Shown one piece after another: positions 32,873-41,213 of a stretch of DNA of 64,000 nucleotides. The notes beneath the pieces are model-generated. The model was not told the origin of the DNA and made no database searches. It saw only the letters and a list, made by a program, of their open reading frames with translations. A program made the position numbers and the translations under genes. The first letter of the stretch is position 1. Every line of letters starts with the position of its first letter. This stretch comes from Agarilytica sp045430345. Its GTDB lineage: Bacteria > Pseudomonadota > Gammaproteobacteria > Pseudomonadales > Cellvibrionaceae. Location of the stretch: the NCBI GenBank assembly GCA_045430345.1, contig JAILXT010000001.1, forward strand, positions 1,054,001 to 1,118,000, written 5' to 3'.

Positions 32873-33142
32873 TTACGCGAGCATGACAGGGATTTGCATA
32901 ATAATCCGTTCAAACAAATCCATGACATTTCTAAGTAACCAAGGGCCGGCGATCATAATCGTCGCTAAGGTCACCATTAAGCGAGGTAAAAAACTCAGAG
33001 TTTGTTCGTTAATTTGGGTCGCCGCTTGGAAAGTACTCACGATTAAGCCCACCGCTAGACTCGGCCCCACAATGACAGCCACCATCAACATGGTTAATGT
33101 AAATGCTTCACCGAATAGAGAAAGCGCCATTTCGGGTGTCAT
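32873..33142 (-). CDS. fliQ: FliQ, flagellar export gate protein
   Basis: An 89-aa protein of two hydrophobic helices (FTLTMLMVAVIVGPSLAVGLIVSTFQAATQINEQTLSFLPRL) with the family core FQAATQINEQTLSFLPR. Size and sequence are typical; FliQ packs with FliP and FliR to form the export channel. Start ATG 33142 follows fliP by 36 bp. Confidence 0.95.
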   Translation of the reverse strand: MTPEMALSLFGEAFTLTMLMVAVIVGPSLAVGLIVSTFQAATQINEQTLSFLPRLMVTLATIMIAGPWLLRNVMDLFERIIMQIPVMLA

Positions 33143-33178
33143 ATGTATACCCTCTCATTCACCACACTATGCGGTAAT

Positions 33179-34030
33179 CTAAGTTCCAAAGCTCGATGCT
33201 AAGGTACCAATAATTAGCCCCCAGCCATCGACCAAAACAAATAACATGACTTTAAATGGCAACGAAATAATGAGCGGGGATAACATCATCATACCCATGG
33301 CCATCAATACACTCGCGACCACGATATCAATCACCAGAAAAGGAATGAACACCATAAACCCTATTTGAAAAGCAGTTTTCAACTCAGACGTCACAAATGC
33401 GGGCATTAAAACGCTAAACGGTATATCGTCTGACGAGGCGACCGGATCTAAGTTACCAATCCTAAAAAACAAATCGACATCTGATTCCCGAGTATTCATT
33501 ACCATAAATTTATGAAAGGGTTTTTTCGTTAGCTCTAAGGCCTGCTGCGCGTTAATTTGTTCGTTAATATATGGCTGTAAGGCATCCTGATTCACCTTTT
33601 CTAATACTGGCGACATAATAAAAAAGGTTAAAAATAATGCGAGACCAAGCAGTATCTGATTTGAAGGAGATTGCTGTAAACCAAGCGCCTGACGCATGAT
33701 AGAAAAGACAATAATCACCCGGGTAAAAGATGTCATCATCATCAGGATTGCCGGTAAAAACGACAAGGCCGTCATCAACATCAGAATCTGAAGCGTGATG
33801 GTATAGTCCTGAGATCCGTCAGCGTTTGTTTTAACCGTCATTACGGGAATCGCTTCGACGGGGTCAAAACCCTGGCTTTTGAGTGTTTCAGAAAAGGCTT
33901 CGGATATTGGCGCCGGTGCCGCACTTTGCGCTTGCGCGAACATCGGCATACACATAAGTAGCCAGGCGCTCAATAAAATACTTATTGCACTTCGTATCAT
34001 GACGGGGGATTTTGTGAACCCAAGACTCAT
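33179..34030 (-). CDS. fliP: FliP, flagellar export gate protein
   Basis: A 283-aa protein with a cleavable signal peptide (SAISILLSAWLLMCMPMFAQAQSA) as in other FliP proteins, followed by four membrane segments and the family motifs LPAILMMMTSFTRVIIVFSIMRQALGLQQSPSNQILLGLALFLT and PFLVIDIVVASVLMAMGMMMLSP. It forms the pentameric core of the export gate. Its ATG overlaps the fliO TGA (ATGA), indicating coupled translation. Confidence 0.96.
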   Translation of the reverse strand: MSLGFTKSPVMIRSAISILLSAWLLMCMPMFAQAQSAAPAPISEAFSETLKSQGFDPVEAIPVMTVKTNADGSQDYTITLQILMLMTALSFLPAILMMMTSFTRVIIVFSIMRQALGLQQSPSNQILLGLALFLTFFIMSPVLEKVNQDALQPYINEQINAQQALELTKKPFHKFMVMNTRESDVDLFFRIGNLDPVASSDDIPFSVLMPAFVTSELKTAFQIGFMVFIPFLVIDIVVASVLMAMGMMMLSPLIISLPFKVMLFVLVDGWGLIIGTLASSFGT

Positions 34031-34584
34031 GCCTTGCCGCCTTGATTATTGCCTTCTTTACCTACGTCGTTATGATCATCTACGGTGGTTGTGTTTTTAC
34101 TCGGTTCTTCACCGCCTTCACGAATGATTTTTTTAAAGTAACGAGCGAAATCCCATTTTTCAGGTGTCGCAACAGCACCCACATCTGTAAATACCCCCGC
34201 TTCACGGTGAATTTGATTACCCGATTCCATGCGCGCGTTTTGATCTGGGTCAGCAGGAAAAACGTGAAGTGACGCGATGCTACTTGGCGTCACACCCAAA
34301 AGTAATTTTTGTCCGTCCACTTCGACAAGGACCATTTTCTCCCGCGTACCCAAAGCCATTGAAGAAATTAGCTTCATTTTTTGGTTGTGGAGAAGATGCG
34401 TATTACCTAAACGCTTAGCCACCCAGGCCAAGGCAAAAATTGACGCAGTGACAATACCTAAGGCAAGAACGACCTGGATTGCCATAGTCGATGTATCTAT
34501 AGGAGAGTTAGACGCTGTTTCGGCCGATACAGCGATAGACGGAACCGCAAACAGAAGACTGATCAAGTGGCGGTAATTCGTCAT
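34027..34584 (-). CDS. fliO: FliO, flagellar export gate assembly protein
   Basis: A 185-aa protein with an N-terminal hydrophobic segment, one further membrane helix (MAIQVVLALGIVTASIFALAWVAKRLGN) and the FliO core LLHNQKMKLISSMALGTREKMVLVEVDGQKLLLGVTPSSIASLHV. The C-terminal cytoplasmic tail is long, polar and Asn/Gly/Lys-rich. FliO assists FliP oligomer assembly. I start it at ATG 34584; an in-frame TTG 33 bases upstream gives MYLRINKKASF but leaves little room after fliN. The open frame ends overlapping fliP. Confidence 0.9.
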   Translation of the reverse strand: MTNYRHLISLLFAVPSIAVSAETASNSPIDTSTMAIQVVLALGIVTASIFALAWVAKRLGNTHLLHNQKMKLISSMALGTREKMVLVEVDGQKLLLGVTPSSIASLHVFPADPDQNARMESGNQIHREAGVFTDVGAVATPEKWDFARYFKKIIREGGEEPSKNTTTVDDHNDVGKEGNNQGGKA

Positions 34585-34629
34585 AAAGGAAGCCTTTTTG
34601 TTAATACGCAGATACAACAGTTTTATGAA

Positions 34630-35061
34630 TTAACGCAGCTTTTTAATACGCTCTGAAGGACTGATGACATCGGTCATGCGGATACCAAATTTTTCATTTA
34701 CCACGACAACTTCCCCGTGCGCGATCAAAGTCCCGTTTACCAATACATCCAAAGGCTCACCAGCTAAACGATCCAACTCAATGACGGATCCCTGGTTAAG
34801 CTGTAACAAATTTCGAATAGTGATCGACGTACGGCCGACTTCCATTGAGATGGATACCGGAATATCTAAAATAACATCCAGGTCGGGGTTACCCGCTATA
34901 TTGGGGGCTGCGCCCGCCGCATCAAACTCTTCAAAATCAATAGAGTCCACATCATCAACGGCACCCTGCTCCTCTTCATGTTCCTGCTCTTCCATTGCGG
35001 CGGCCCAATCATCGGCCATTGAGTCCTGGTCGGGGCTGTCTTCTATATCGTCATCACTCAT
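34630..35061 (-). CDS. fliN: FliN, flagellar motor switch protein
   Basis: A 143-aa C-ring protein. The N-terminal half is an acidic linker (SDDDIEDSPDQDSMADDWAAAMEEQEHEEEQ). The C-terminal SpoA domain holds LDVILDIPVSISMEVGRTSITIRNLLQLNQGSVIELDRLAGEPLDVLVNGTLIAHGEVVVVNEKFGIRMTDVIS. It forms the base of the C ring and contributes to CheY-P binding and export. The ATG at 35061 has AGAGGAG ahead of it; a start 48 bases upstream would overlap fliM more. It overlaps the fliM end by 8 bases. Confidence 0.95.
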   Translation of the reverse strand: MSDDDIEDSPDQDSMADDWAAAMEEQEHEEEQGAVDDVDSIDFEEFDAAGAAPNIAGNPDLDVILDIPVSISMEVGRTSITIRNLLQLNQGSVIELDRLAGEPLDVLVNGTLIAHGEVVVVNEKFGIRMTDVISPSERIKKLR

Positions 35062-36055
35062 GACTTTGCTCCTCTTCTGATGTGGACTGAATATTTGGTC
35101 GATCCACATGCTTTAGAATTTTTAATGCTAAATTATCGTTGGACTGTCCTATTGTCGCTTTAAATACCGGAATACCGTTTGCTGTAACGATTTGAAAATC
35201 GGGCATATTAATCGGGATAATATCGCCATCTCTAAGATCAACAATATCCCGCAGTGGAATCTCTCTTTTTGCCACATCCACCTCCAAATCAATGCGCGCT
35301 TCCATCACATCTTCTTTTAGTGCATTAACCCATCGGTCATCACTCTCGTCAGTATCCGATTGCAAGCCGGCATCAAGTACATCGCGGATCGGTTCAACCA
35401 TGGAATACGGCATGGTGATGTGCAACTCACCGCCACCACCGTCAAGTTCCACATGAAAGGTACTCACCACCACCACTTCACTGGGGCTGACGATATTCGC
35501 CATCGATGGATTGACTTCAGAGTTTATGTATTCAAAATCGATTTCTTTAACCGCTTTCCACGCTTCTTTTAAATCGATGAATACTTGTTCTAATACCATC
35601 TGAACAACACGTAATTCCGTCGGTGTAAATTCACGACCTTCGATTTTTGCATGGCGGCCATCTCCGCCAAAAAAATTATCCACCAACTTGAAAACAAGTT
35701 TCGCATCCAGAATAGCGAGGGCCGTTCCACGTAAAGGTCTAAACTTGACCATATTCAAACTGGTGGGAACATATAGGGTATGAACATATTCGCCAAATTT
35801 TTGAATCTGTATGCCGCCCACAGAAACATCAGCAGTACGACGTAATAAATTAAACATGCTGATACGGGTATAACGGGCAAAGCGTTCGTTGATCATTTCA
35901 AGCGTTGGCATCCGCCCACGAACAATACGGTCCTGACTGGTTAAATCGTAAGATTTAATCCCCGTATCATCAATTTCACCGTCGGTATCGATGTCTCCGT
36001 CATCAACACCGTGGAGTAAGGCATCAATCTCGTCTTGGCTTAATAAATCTTGCAC
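35054..36055 (-). CDS. fliM: FliM, flagellar motor switch protein
   Basis: A 333-aa protein with the N-terminal CheY-P binding peptide LLSQDEIDALLHGV (4-17), a middle domain (DRIVRGRMPTLEMINERFARYTRISMFNLLRRTADV) with the FliG-contacting loop near FFGGDGRHAKIEGREFTPTE, and a C-terminal SpoA domain (LKEDVMEARIDLEVDVAKREIPLRDIVDLRDGDIIPINMPD). It couples phosphorylated CheY to rotation switching. It is placed between fliL and fliN, as in all polar systems. Confidence 0.97.
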   Translation of the reverse strand: MQDLLSQDEIDALLHGVDDGDIDTDGEIDDTGIKSYDLTSQDRIVRGRMPTLEMINERFARYTRISMFNLLRRTADVSVGGIQIQKFGEYVHTLYVPTSLNMVKFRPLRGTALAILDAKLVFKLVDNFFGGDGRHAKIEGREFTPTELRVVQMVLEQVFIDLKEAWKAVKEIDFEYINSEVNPSMANIVSPSEVVVVSTFHVELDGGGGELHITMPYSMVEPIRDVLDAGLQSDTDESDDRWVNALKEDVMEARIDLEVDVAKREIPLRDIVDLRDGDIIPINMPDFQIVTANGIPVFKATIGQSNDNLALKILKHVDRPNIQSTSEEEQSHE

Positions 36056-36099
36056 GCTTTCACTCTTTGTGAGAAAGGGCCCTATGCAGGCGCTTTACT

Positions 36100-36666
36100 T
36101 TATTGAACAATTAAGCTGGTAAATAACACTTCTTCAACACCCGGCTTACCAATTTCAATTTCTAACAATCGCTGCAGCTCCTGTATGCACTCAACTCTCA
36201 AGAGTTCTTTTCCTTCTGCCGTTTGAACCTCTTCGTAGGTACGGCCACCGATCAATAAAACGAGCGCGTTTCGGACCATCGGCATGTGTGTTTCAATGGC
36301 GGCGATTACGTCGTTGTCACGGGTGAGTAATGTAATCTCCGCTTGTAATAGTCGCTGCCTACCTCGTCCTTCAAACGACACCAAAATAGCGGGTTTCAAG
36401 GGGTAATAAATCGCTTGTTTTACCGGCTCAGGGATCGGCTCGCCATCTTCACCGACCTCGCCTCCTTCACCCTCTTCCGCTGCCATCGGCGGTGGTGGCG
36501 GTGCTAACATTTTCAATGCGGCGATGGTGCCACCGACCGATACACCAATTAACAACAGCCCCACGAGGACCAATAAAATTAATTTCTTTTTCTTAGCAAA
36601 GAAGGATTCTTTTGCCTCGCCTTCTTCACCTTCGTCTTTTTTATCTTCTTCGTCTTCGTCAGCCAT
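36100..36666 (-). CDS. fliL: FliL, flagellar basal body-associated protein
   Basis: A 188-aa single-pass inner-membrane protein: a charged cytoplasmic start (ADEDEEDKKDEGEEGEAKESFFAKKKK), a membrane helix (LILLVLVGLLLIGVSVGGTIAALKML), then a Pro-rich and acidic linker and a periplasmic domain (YYPLKPAILVSFEGRGRQRLLQAEITLLTRDNDVIAAIETHMPMVRNALVLLIG). FliL supports stator function and torque. ATG 36666 is chosen; an in-frame TTG at 36690 would add PKRRKIG. It is the first gene after a sigma-54 promoter (36716-36731). Confidence 0.93.
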   Translation of the reverse strand: MADEDEEDKKDEGEEGEAKESFFAKKKKLILLVLVGLLLIGVSVGGTIAALKMLAPPPPPMAAEEGEGGEVGEDGEPIPEPVKQAIYYPLKPAILVSFEGRGRQRLLQAEITLLTRDNDVIAAIETHMPMVRNALVLLIGGRTYEEVQTAEGKELLRVECIQELQRLLEIEIGKPGVEEVLFTSLIVQ

Positions 36667-36715
36667 GCCAATTTTTCGTCGCTTAGGCAATCTTCATCGC
36701 TATTTATGAGTATCG

Positions 36716-36731
36716 AGCAAGAGATATGCCA
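36716..36731 (-). promoter_or_regulatory. Sigma-54 promoter of fliLMNOPQR-flhB
   Basis: On the minus strand TGGCATATCTCTTGCT has GG (-24) and GC (-12) separated by exactly ten bases. It predicts a start near 36705 and a leader of about 40 nt to fliL. The adjacent hairpin at 36757-36785 would insulate it from fliK transcription. Confidence 0.8.
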
Positions 36732-36749
36732 GTGTTTTAACGGTGAAAT

Positions 36750-36785
36750 GGATAAAGACAAGGCCTCACGCTATGCGGCCTTGTC
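36750..36785 (-). terminator. Terminator after fliK
   Basis: GACAAGGCC (36757-36765) and GGCCTTGTC (36777-36785) form a 9-bp stem with an 11-nt loop. On the minus strand TTTATCC follows. The 275-bp fliK-fliL gap also contains a shorter inverted repeat CGGGTA/TACCCG (36851-36870), closer to fliK. Confidence 0.65.
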
Positions 36786-36965
36786 TCATACTTATAATGT
36801 AGACGCCCTTTAGAATTTTGGGGCATGAAAAAACGAGAAAAACGAGTACGCGGGTATATTTACGTACCCGAAAAAGCGAGGTGCTTACTGCCTGTCCAAT
36901 TTAGGAATATCCTATTCTAACCTCAGTAGCGCGCAGTAAAGGCAAATCTCGCTCCCGAATGAGTA

Positions 36966-38513
36966 TTAGGCATAATGATCGACACCGTATGTGGCTGTCA
37001 TCTGGCTGGCCGGCGAAAGCGTATCGTCCTCATCATCACCCGTTTCCGTGGCAAGTAGGCCATCGTCTTCGCCTTCCGAATCAGATTCAGCTTCTTCTGA
37101 GGATTGATCCGATACGTCCACATTGACTAAATCGAGGCCCTGATCTTCAAGCAGCTCTTTTAAGCGCACAAGGCTTTGATCCAAGGCTTCTTTAACTTGG
37201 GCGTTGGCGGCTACAAAGCTTACTGACGCTTGATCTTGATTCACGGTAACTTTGACCTGGAGCTGTCCCAGCTCAGGAGGATCTAACTGAAGCTCTGCAA
37301 ATTTGAGTGACTGTGAAGCCATTAAGGCTGAACGTTCCGCAATCATATTTCCCCAACCTGATTCACCAAACGCGATGGATACGGGCATCTGAACCCTGAC
37401 ATCTGCCCCAACAGGAATACCACTCATGATTGACGGTGAGATAGATGCGTGTAGTGGTTGCGCCCCCGATACGGGCTTCGCGCCCACGTCCAGCTGATCG
37501 CCCAGTCGCGTTAACATTTCAGGGTTAAGCGCAGATTCCAAATTACCACCTTTCAACAAGGTGGACGTAAACGGCATGTTAGAGGTCGTTAACATGTTAT
37601 CGCCCGAAGCCTTCAACAGTGGCGTGGCCACCTGCTCGGATCCGTCCTTTAACGGCTGACCCAGTTTCGCGTTCGCGTGAAGACTGTCTTTTAATGCTAA
37701 ATCAGTTAAGGCGCCGGCATTATTTCCTGCAGAAGAAAGTAAGGGCATTTTGTCGGCTGGTGTTGAAGCAGCATTTGATATCACCGTCGACGCCGTCATC
37801 CCAGCCAGGCCCAAAGACTTACCGTCCAAACCGAGCGCACCTTCGCCAGAGGTCAATGCTGCAGCTTGAGCCAAAGTGCCTACTTGTTCTCGTAACGCTT
37901 TAAACGCTTGAAGGGGTGCTAAGGTTTCCAATGAGCTGTGCGATGCGGTATCGAGGACACCGCCATTGACCAATGTGGTATCTAAGGCCAATGTATTTGG
38001 ACGTAAGGGCACTTCTGACACGCTCGTCAGGGCAGTATGGTTCAGCGCTTCTGTATCCGTAACATCCCCAGCATCAAACTCAACACCGAGTAATGAAACA
38101 CCGTCCAAAACACTTTCATCCCCCACTAACCCCATGTTTTCATTTGAATGAGTACCTTGGCCTGAAGTGGACGCGCTCGTGCCAGCATCAGTACTTGGCT
38201 CCCCCGCCACCGATTTCGTTCCAGCATTACCGCCCTCTTTTTTTACAGCTTGCTTAGCGCCATCTTGAGCTTGTTCTCCGCCGTTAGCAGAGCGTTCCGA
38301 CGATTTTGTCTTAGCCTCTTCGATCTTATTATCTTTAGCCCGAGCATCACGATCGTTATCCGCCCTATCTGCACGGGATCGCGGTTGCTTATCCATCGCT
38401 TCTTTAAACGATGGTTTATTCTCGTCAACCGGAGATGTCTTTGATGATGAGGCCTTAGCAACACCGTCATTTTCCAAACCACTCGGGTTTAAGGCAGGCA
38501 TAAGTGGATTCAT
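36966..38513 (-). CDS. fliK: FliK, flagellar hook-length control protein
   Basis: A 515-aa secreted molecular ruler. Most of the protein is low-complexity, with charged and Ser/Ala/Gly-rich sequence in the N-terminal 150 residues (KPSFKEAMDKQPRSRADRADNDRDARAKDN). The conserved Flg_hook domain near the C-terminus has LQLDPPELGQLQVKVTVNQDQASVSFVAANAQVKEALDQSLVRLKELLEDQGL, which interacts with FlhB to switch substrate specificity. An acidic tail follows (SSEEAESDSEGEDDG). The ATG at 38513 has AGGGGGA ahead of it; a start 21 bases upstream is less likely. It is transcribed from its own sigma-54 promoter. Confidence 0.94.
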   Translation of the reverse strand: MNPLMPALNPSGLENDGVAKASSSKTSPVDENKPSFKEAMDKQPRSRADRADNDRDARAKDNKIEEAKTKSSERSANGGEQAQDGAKQAVKKEGGNAGTKSVAGEPSTDAGTSASTSGQGTHSNENMGLVGDESVLDGVSLLGVEFDAGDVTDTEALNHTALTSVSEVPLRPNTLALDTTLVNGGVLDTASHSSLETLAPLQAFKALREQVGTLAQAAALTSGEGALGLDGKSLGLAGMTASTVISNAASTPADKMPLLSSAGNNAGALTDLALKDSLHANAKLGQPLKDGSEQVATPLLKASGDNMLTTSNMPFTSTLLKGGNLESALNPEMLTRLGDQLDVGAKPVSGAQPLHASISPSIMSGIPVGADVRVQMPVSIAFGESGWGNMIAERSALMASQSLKFAELQLDPPELGQLQVKVTVNQDQASVSFVAANAQVKEALDQSLVRLKELLEDQGLDLVNVDVSDQSSEEAESDSEGEDDGLLATETGDDEDDTLSPASQMTATYGVDHYA

Positions 38514-38582
38514 TCTTCCCCCTGTATAAAACAAAGTATCGCCATCGCGTACAGCGGCAACGAATTATCACGCTATACACTA

Positions 38583-38598
38583 TGCAGGAGGTGTGCCA
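38583..38598 (-). promoter_or_regulatory. Sigma-54 promoter of fliK
   Basis: Minus strand TGGCACACCTCCTGCA: GG and GC separated by ten bases, with an excellent -24 half (TGGCAC). The predicted start lies near 38572, about 60 nt before the fliK ATG. It sits just past the hptB stop. Confidence 0.8.
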
Positions 38599-38626
38599 TT
38601 AGGAAGGTATTGATTTTAAAGGGGTT

Positions 38627-38962
38627 TTACAGAAGTGCCTTGAGCGCATCGTTAACAGCGGCAAGTTTTTTCTCGATGGCGGCCAGTTGTTGCTCCCCTT
38701 CGAGCAATTGACCTTCATGCGCTTGTGTCTCCATTACTTGGCATAGATCACCAAGAGGGTTGGCGCCAAGGTTACGACAACTGCCTTTTAGGCCGTGAGA
38801 TTGATGGCGAATTTGCTCAATATCTCCTGCTGCCAAAGCGCTGTGAATAGTCTCAATCCGTTGAGCGGAATCAGAAATGAAGGTCTCCACAAGCTCAGTG
38901 AACTTTTCACCGAGCAGGTCCTTGAGCATAGTAAGATTATCAAGGTCGACTTCGTCACTCAT
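38627..38962 (-). CDS. hptB: HptB-like histidine phosphotransfer protein
   Basis: A 111-aa single Hpt domain. The phosphorylated His lies in HQSHGLKGSCRNLGA, matching HxxKG (His56 from this start). In Pseudomonas aeruginosa HptB receives phosphate from hybrid kinases and passes it to HsbR, linking surface-attachment signalling to motility. Order and orientation hsbA-hsbR-hptB beside chemotaxis genes match that organism. I start at ATG 38962; a GTG nine bases upstream (38971) is equally in frame and neither has a strong ribosome binding site. The gap to hsbR is only about 25 bases. Confidence 0.85.
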   Translation of the reverse strand: MSDEVDLDNLTMLKDLLGEKFTELVETFISDSAQRIETIHSALAAGDIEQIRHQSHGLKGSCRNLGANPLGDLCQVMETQAHEGQLLEGEQQLAAIEKKLAAVNDALKALL

Positions 38963-38987
38963 TACATTCACCGTTAGTAATCATGAC

Positions 38988-40697
38988 TCAATCTTCGTTG
39001 TTCCAACGATAATTGACTTCGATATTATTGCCCGGCTCATGAATCTGGATGGATTCGGCCAGCTGCTGAATCAAAGTCAGCCCTCGCCCAAACATTTTTT
39101 GACTCGCGCCATCGGAAGCCTTACTTTTGAAGTTAAACCCGCCGCCAGAATCAATCACATGGATCTTTAACAGCCCACCTTCGTCATCAGCGAAGTGAGA
39201 GAGCTGAAAACTCACTTTCCCTTTCTCAAGCCCCCTCAGGCGCTCTGCACGCTCGTTGTAATACTTTGCAAAACCGTCAGGTGATGATTTTAACTCTGAG
39301 GACAACCCCAAAATACCGTGCTCCAAGGCATTGGTATATAACTCAGCAAGCACCGTATATAAGGGCGTACGATGCTGACGTAAACCCGGCACCTCGGAAA
39401 TAATATTCATTAACAGCGGGAGCGGATCAAACTCTTTTAAGCTGGATTCGGGTAAATCAAAATTCATGTACCAGTCGGATAAACAGCCCTGCTTCTTCTC
39501 AGCCACGTGATCGACCTCTGCCACAATGTCGACATCTTGCATTTCGATTTCCACCAGAGACATATCATCGTCTTTTTCAGACGCACCGATATGACTGTGT
39601 ACGCTGCTCAGGATACGATCAAAGAGCTGCGAATCTCCGGCATTTTCATACAACACTTTATGCAGGCGATCTTCACCGAACATGTCGCCATCCCGGTTAC
39701 GGGCCTCAAACGCGCCGTCGGACCACATAAACAATTTATCGCCATAATCCAATTGGAAATTTTCCGTATCGCCATTAAAACTATTGCTTGGCAACACACC
39801 GAGCGGTAAGTGTTTAGAGGGAAGAAGATCATAGGTATTCGATTCTGAGCGATAAAGAAAAGCCTCTGGCAGGCCGCCGTTCCATATCTTCATACGACGT
39901 TCTTTAAAATTAATATCGATGCATATTGCACAGCAAAAAAAGCCGATCGGTAAAATATCGTTTAATTTTTGATTTATTTCACGCAAAACATCCGGCATGT
40001 TAAAGCCCTTGCGGACCATGCCATAGAAGGTAGACGCTAACGGCATAGAACCAATCGCCGCCGGTAAACCATGCCCGGTAAAGTCGCCCAGCATCACCAC
40101 CATATTGCCGTTAGGGCTGATCTCAGACACCAACACATCGCCGTTAAACACCGCCATGGGCGACATATAATGCTTGATATTGCCCATATCTAAACACCCG
40201 GTATGGGCAATTTTATCGAATACTTGCTTAGCAACCGTTTGCTCTTGGATCAGGTGTCGATTGTTCTCTTCGATTTGCGCTTTTTGCTCTAGCACCGTGG
40301 AATGCATACGTCGCAAGCGGCCAAATGCTTTGATCTTGGATTTAAGCACCGCCTGGTTGTACGGCTTAGGAATAAAGTCGTCGCCGCCGCTCTCCAAACA
40401 CTCAACAAGTGACTCTTGATCACTCAGAGAGGTTAAAAATATGATCGGAACAACGGTTTCGGTGGTAGTTTCCCGAATGGTACGCGCGACATCAATGCCC
40501 CCCATATTGGGCATGAGCACATCGAGTAAAACAAGATCGGGGCTTTCTTTTTCGTAAGCGTCGAGCGCTTCTAAACCATCGCTCACACCAATCGGAACGT
40601 GCCCGGCTTTAGAGACGATGGTCTCAAGAATTAAACGATCGGTCGCTGAATCTTCCGCGATGAGGATTTTAAGAGAATCGGACGCTTCGATTGTCAA
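38988..40697 (-). CDS. hsbR: HsbR-like response regulator with PP2C phosphatase and kinase domains
   Basis: A 569-aa three-domain regulator: a receiver domain at 8-125 with Asp59 in LVLLDVLMPNMGG, a SpoIIE/PP2C phosphatase domain at about 165-365 (VVMLGDFTGHGLPAAIGSMPLASTFYGMV, FMWSDGAFEARNRDG), and a C-terminal HATPase_c anti-sigma-type kinase domain (VLAELYTNALEHGILGLSS, VIDSGGGFNFKSK). This is the P. aeruginosa HsbR architecture: phosphorylation via HptB toggles it between dephosphorylating and phosphorylating the STAS protein HsbA, encoded next door. It is co-transcribed with hsbA and hptB by spacing. Confidence 0.9.
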   Translation of the reverse strand: MTIEASDSLKILIAEDSATDRLILETIVSKAGHVPIGVSDGLEALDAYEKESPDLVLLDVLMPNMGGIDVARTIRETTTETVVPIIFLTSLSDQESLVECLESGGDDFIPKPYNQAVLKSKIKAFGRLRRMHSTVLEQKAQIEENNRHLIQEQTVAKQVFDKIAHTGCLDMGNIKHYMSPMAVFNGDVLVSEISPNGNMVVMLGDFTGHGLPAAIGSMPLASTFYGMVRKGFNMPDVLREINQKLNDILPIGFFCCAICIDINFKERRMKIWNGGLPEAFLYRSESNTYDLLPSKHLPLGVLPSNSFNGDTENFQLDYGDKLFMWSDGAFEARNRDGDMFGEDRLHKVLYENAGDSQLFDRILSSVHSHIGASEKDDDMSLVEIEMQDVDIVAEVDHVAEKKQGCLSDWYMNFDLPESSLKEFDPLPLLMNIISEVPGLRQHRTPLYTVLAELYTNALEHGILGLSSELKSSPDGFAKYYNERAERLRGLEKGKVSFQLSHFADDEGGLLKIHVIDSGGGFNFKSKASDGASQKMFGRGLTLIQQLAESIQIHEPGNNIEVNYRWNNED

Positions 40698-40729
40698 AAG
40701 TTCACCTTTCCCCTTCTACTACACCGGTA

Positions 40730-41038
40730 CTATTGAATTGCGAAGAGCTGTTCAAAGCTTGAGATAGCGAAGATCTTTTTGACCTCGGGTGAACAATTTT
40801 TGATGGTGATATCCGCTTTGTCACCGCCGGCATGATCACGCAAAACCAACAGCATGCCCAGTGCAGAACTATCTAAATGCACTGTACTGGCCAAATCTAC
40901 TTCGTAGCGTTGAACATCGCCCGACTCCACATTTTCGAAACTACGCCGAAACTGCTCTAGAGAGGAAGCATCGAAACGCCCTTCAATTGAGATCGTTAAC
41001 ACTTCACCGTTATCTGACAGAGATGATGTGATGGACAT
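40730..41038 (-). CDS. hsbA: HsbA-like STAS-domain anti-anti-sigma factor
   Basis: A 102-aa STAS protein. YEVDLASTVHLDSSALGMLLVLRDHAGG contains the phosphorylatable Ser pair at the start of the conserved helix. In Pseudomonas, HsbA in unphosphorylated form binds the anti-sigma factor FlgM (freeing sigma-28 and promoting swimming) and in phosphorylated form interacts with a diguanylate cyclase. Its switch partner is HsbR, the next gene. A flgM is not in this window, so the FlgM link here is inference. Confidence 0.88.
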   Translation of the reverse strand: MSITSSLSDNGEVLTISIEGRFDASSLEQFRRSFENVESGDVQRYEVDLASTVHLDSSALGMLLVLRDHAGGDKADITIKNCSPEVKKIFAISSFEQLFAIQ

Positions 41039-41136
41039 ATAAAACGCTTCCTAAAGGTTAAATTTTTTATTCATTTTAATATTACTAGGCAATAAGAATA
41101 AAGCATTACATTTTTTATTAACATTTCGCCTAAGTC

Positions 41137-41168
41137 CTGGGTAACTATCATAGAGCATGATCACCCAG
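41137..41168 (-). terminator. Hairpin between cheB and hsbA
   Basis: CTGGGT (41137-41142) pairs with ACCCAG (41163-41168), and inside it ATCAT pairs with ATGAT. There is no T run, so it is perhaps an attenuating or processing hairpin in the 175-bp gap. Confidence 0.35.
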
Positions 41169-41213
41169 TTGTCCTTCTGTTCAGAACGAATTACTTTACA
41201 AGCATAGTTCATT

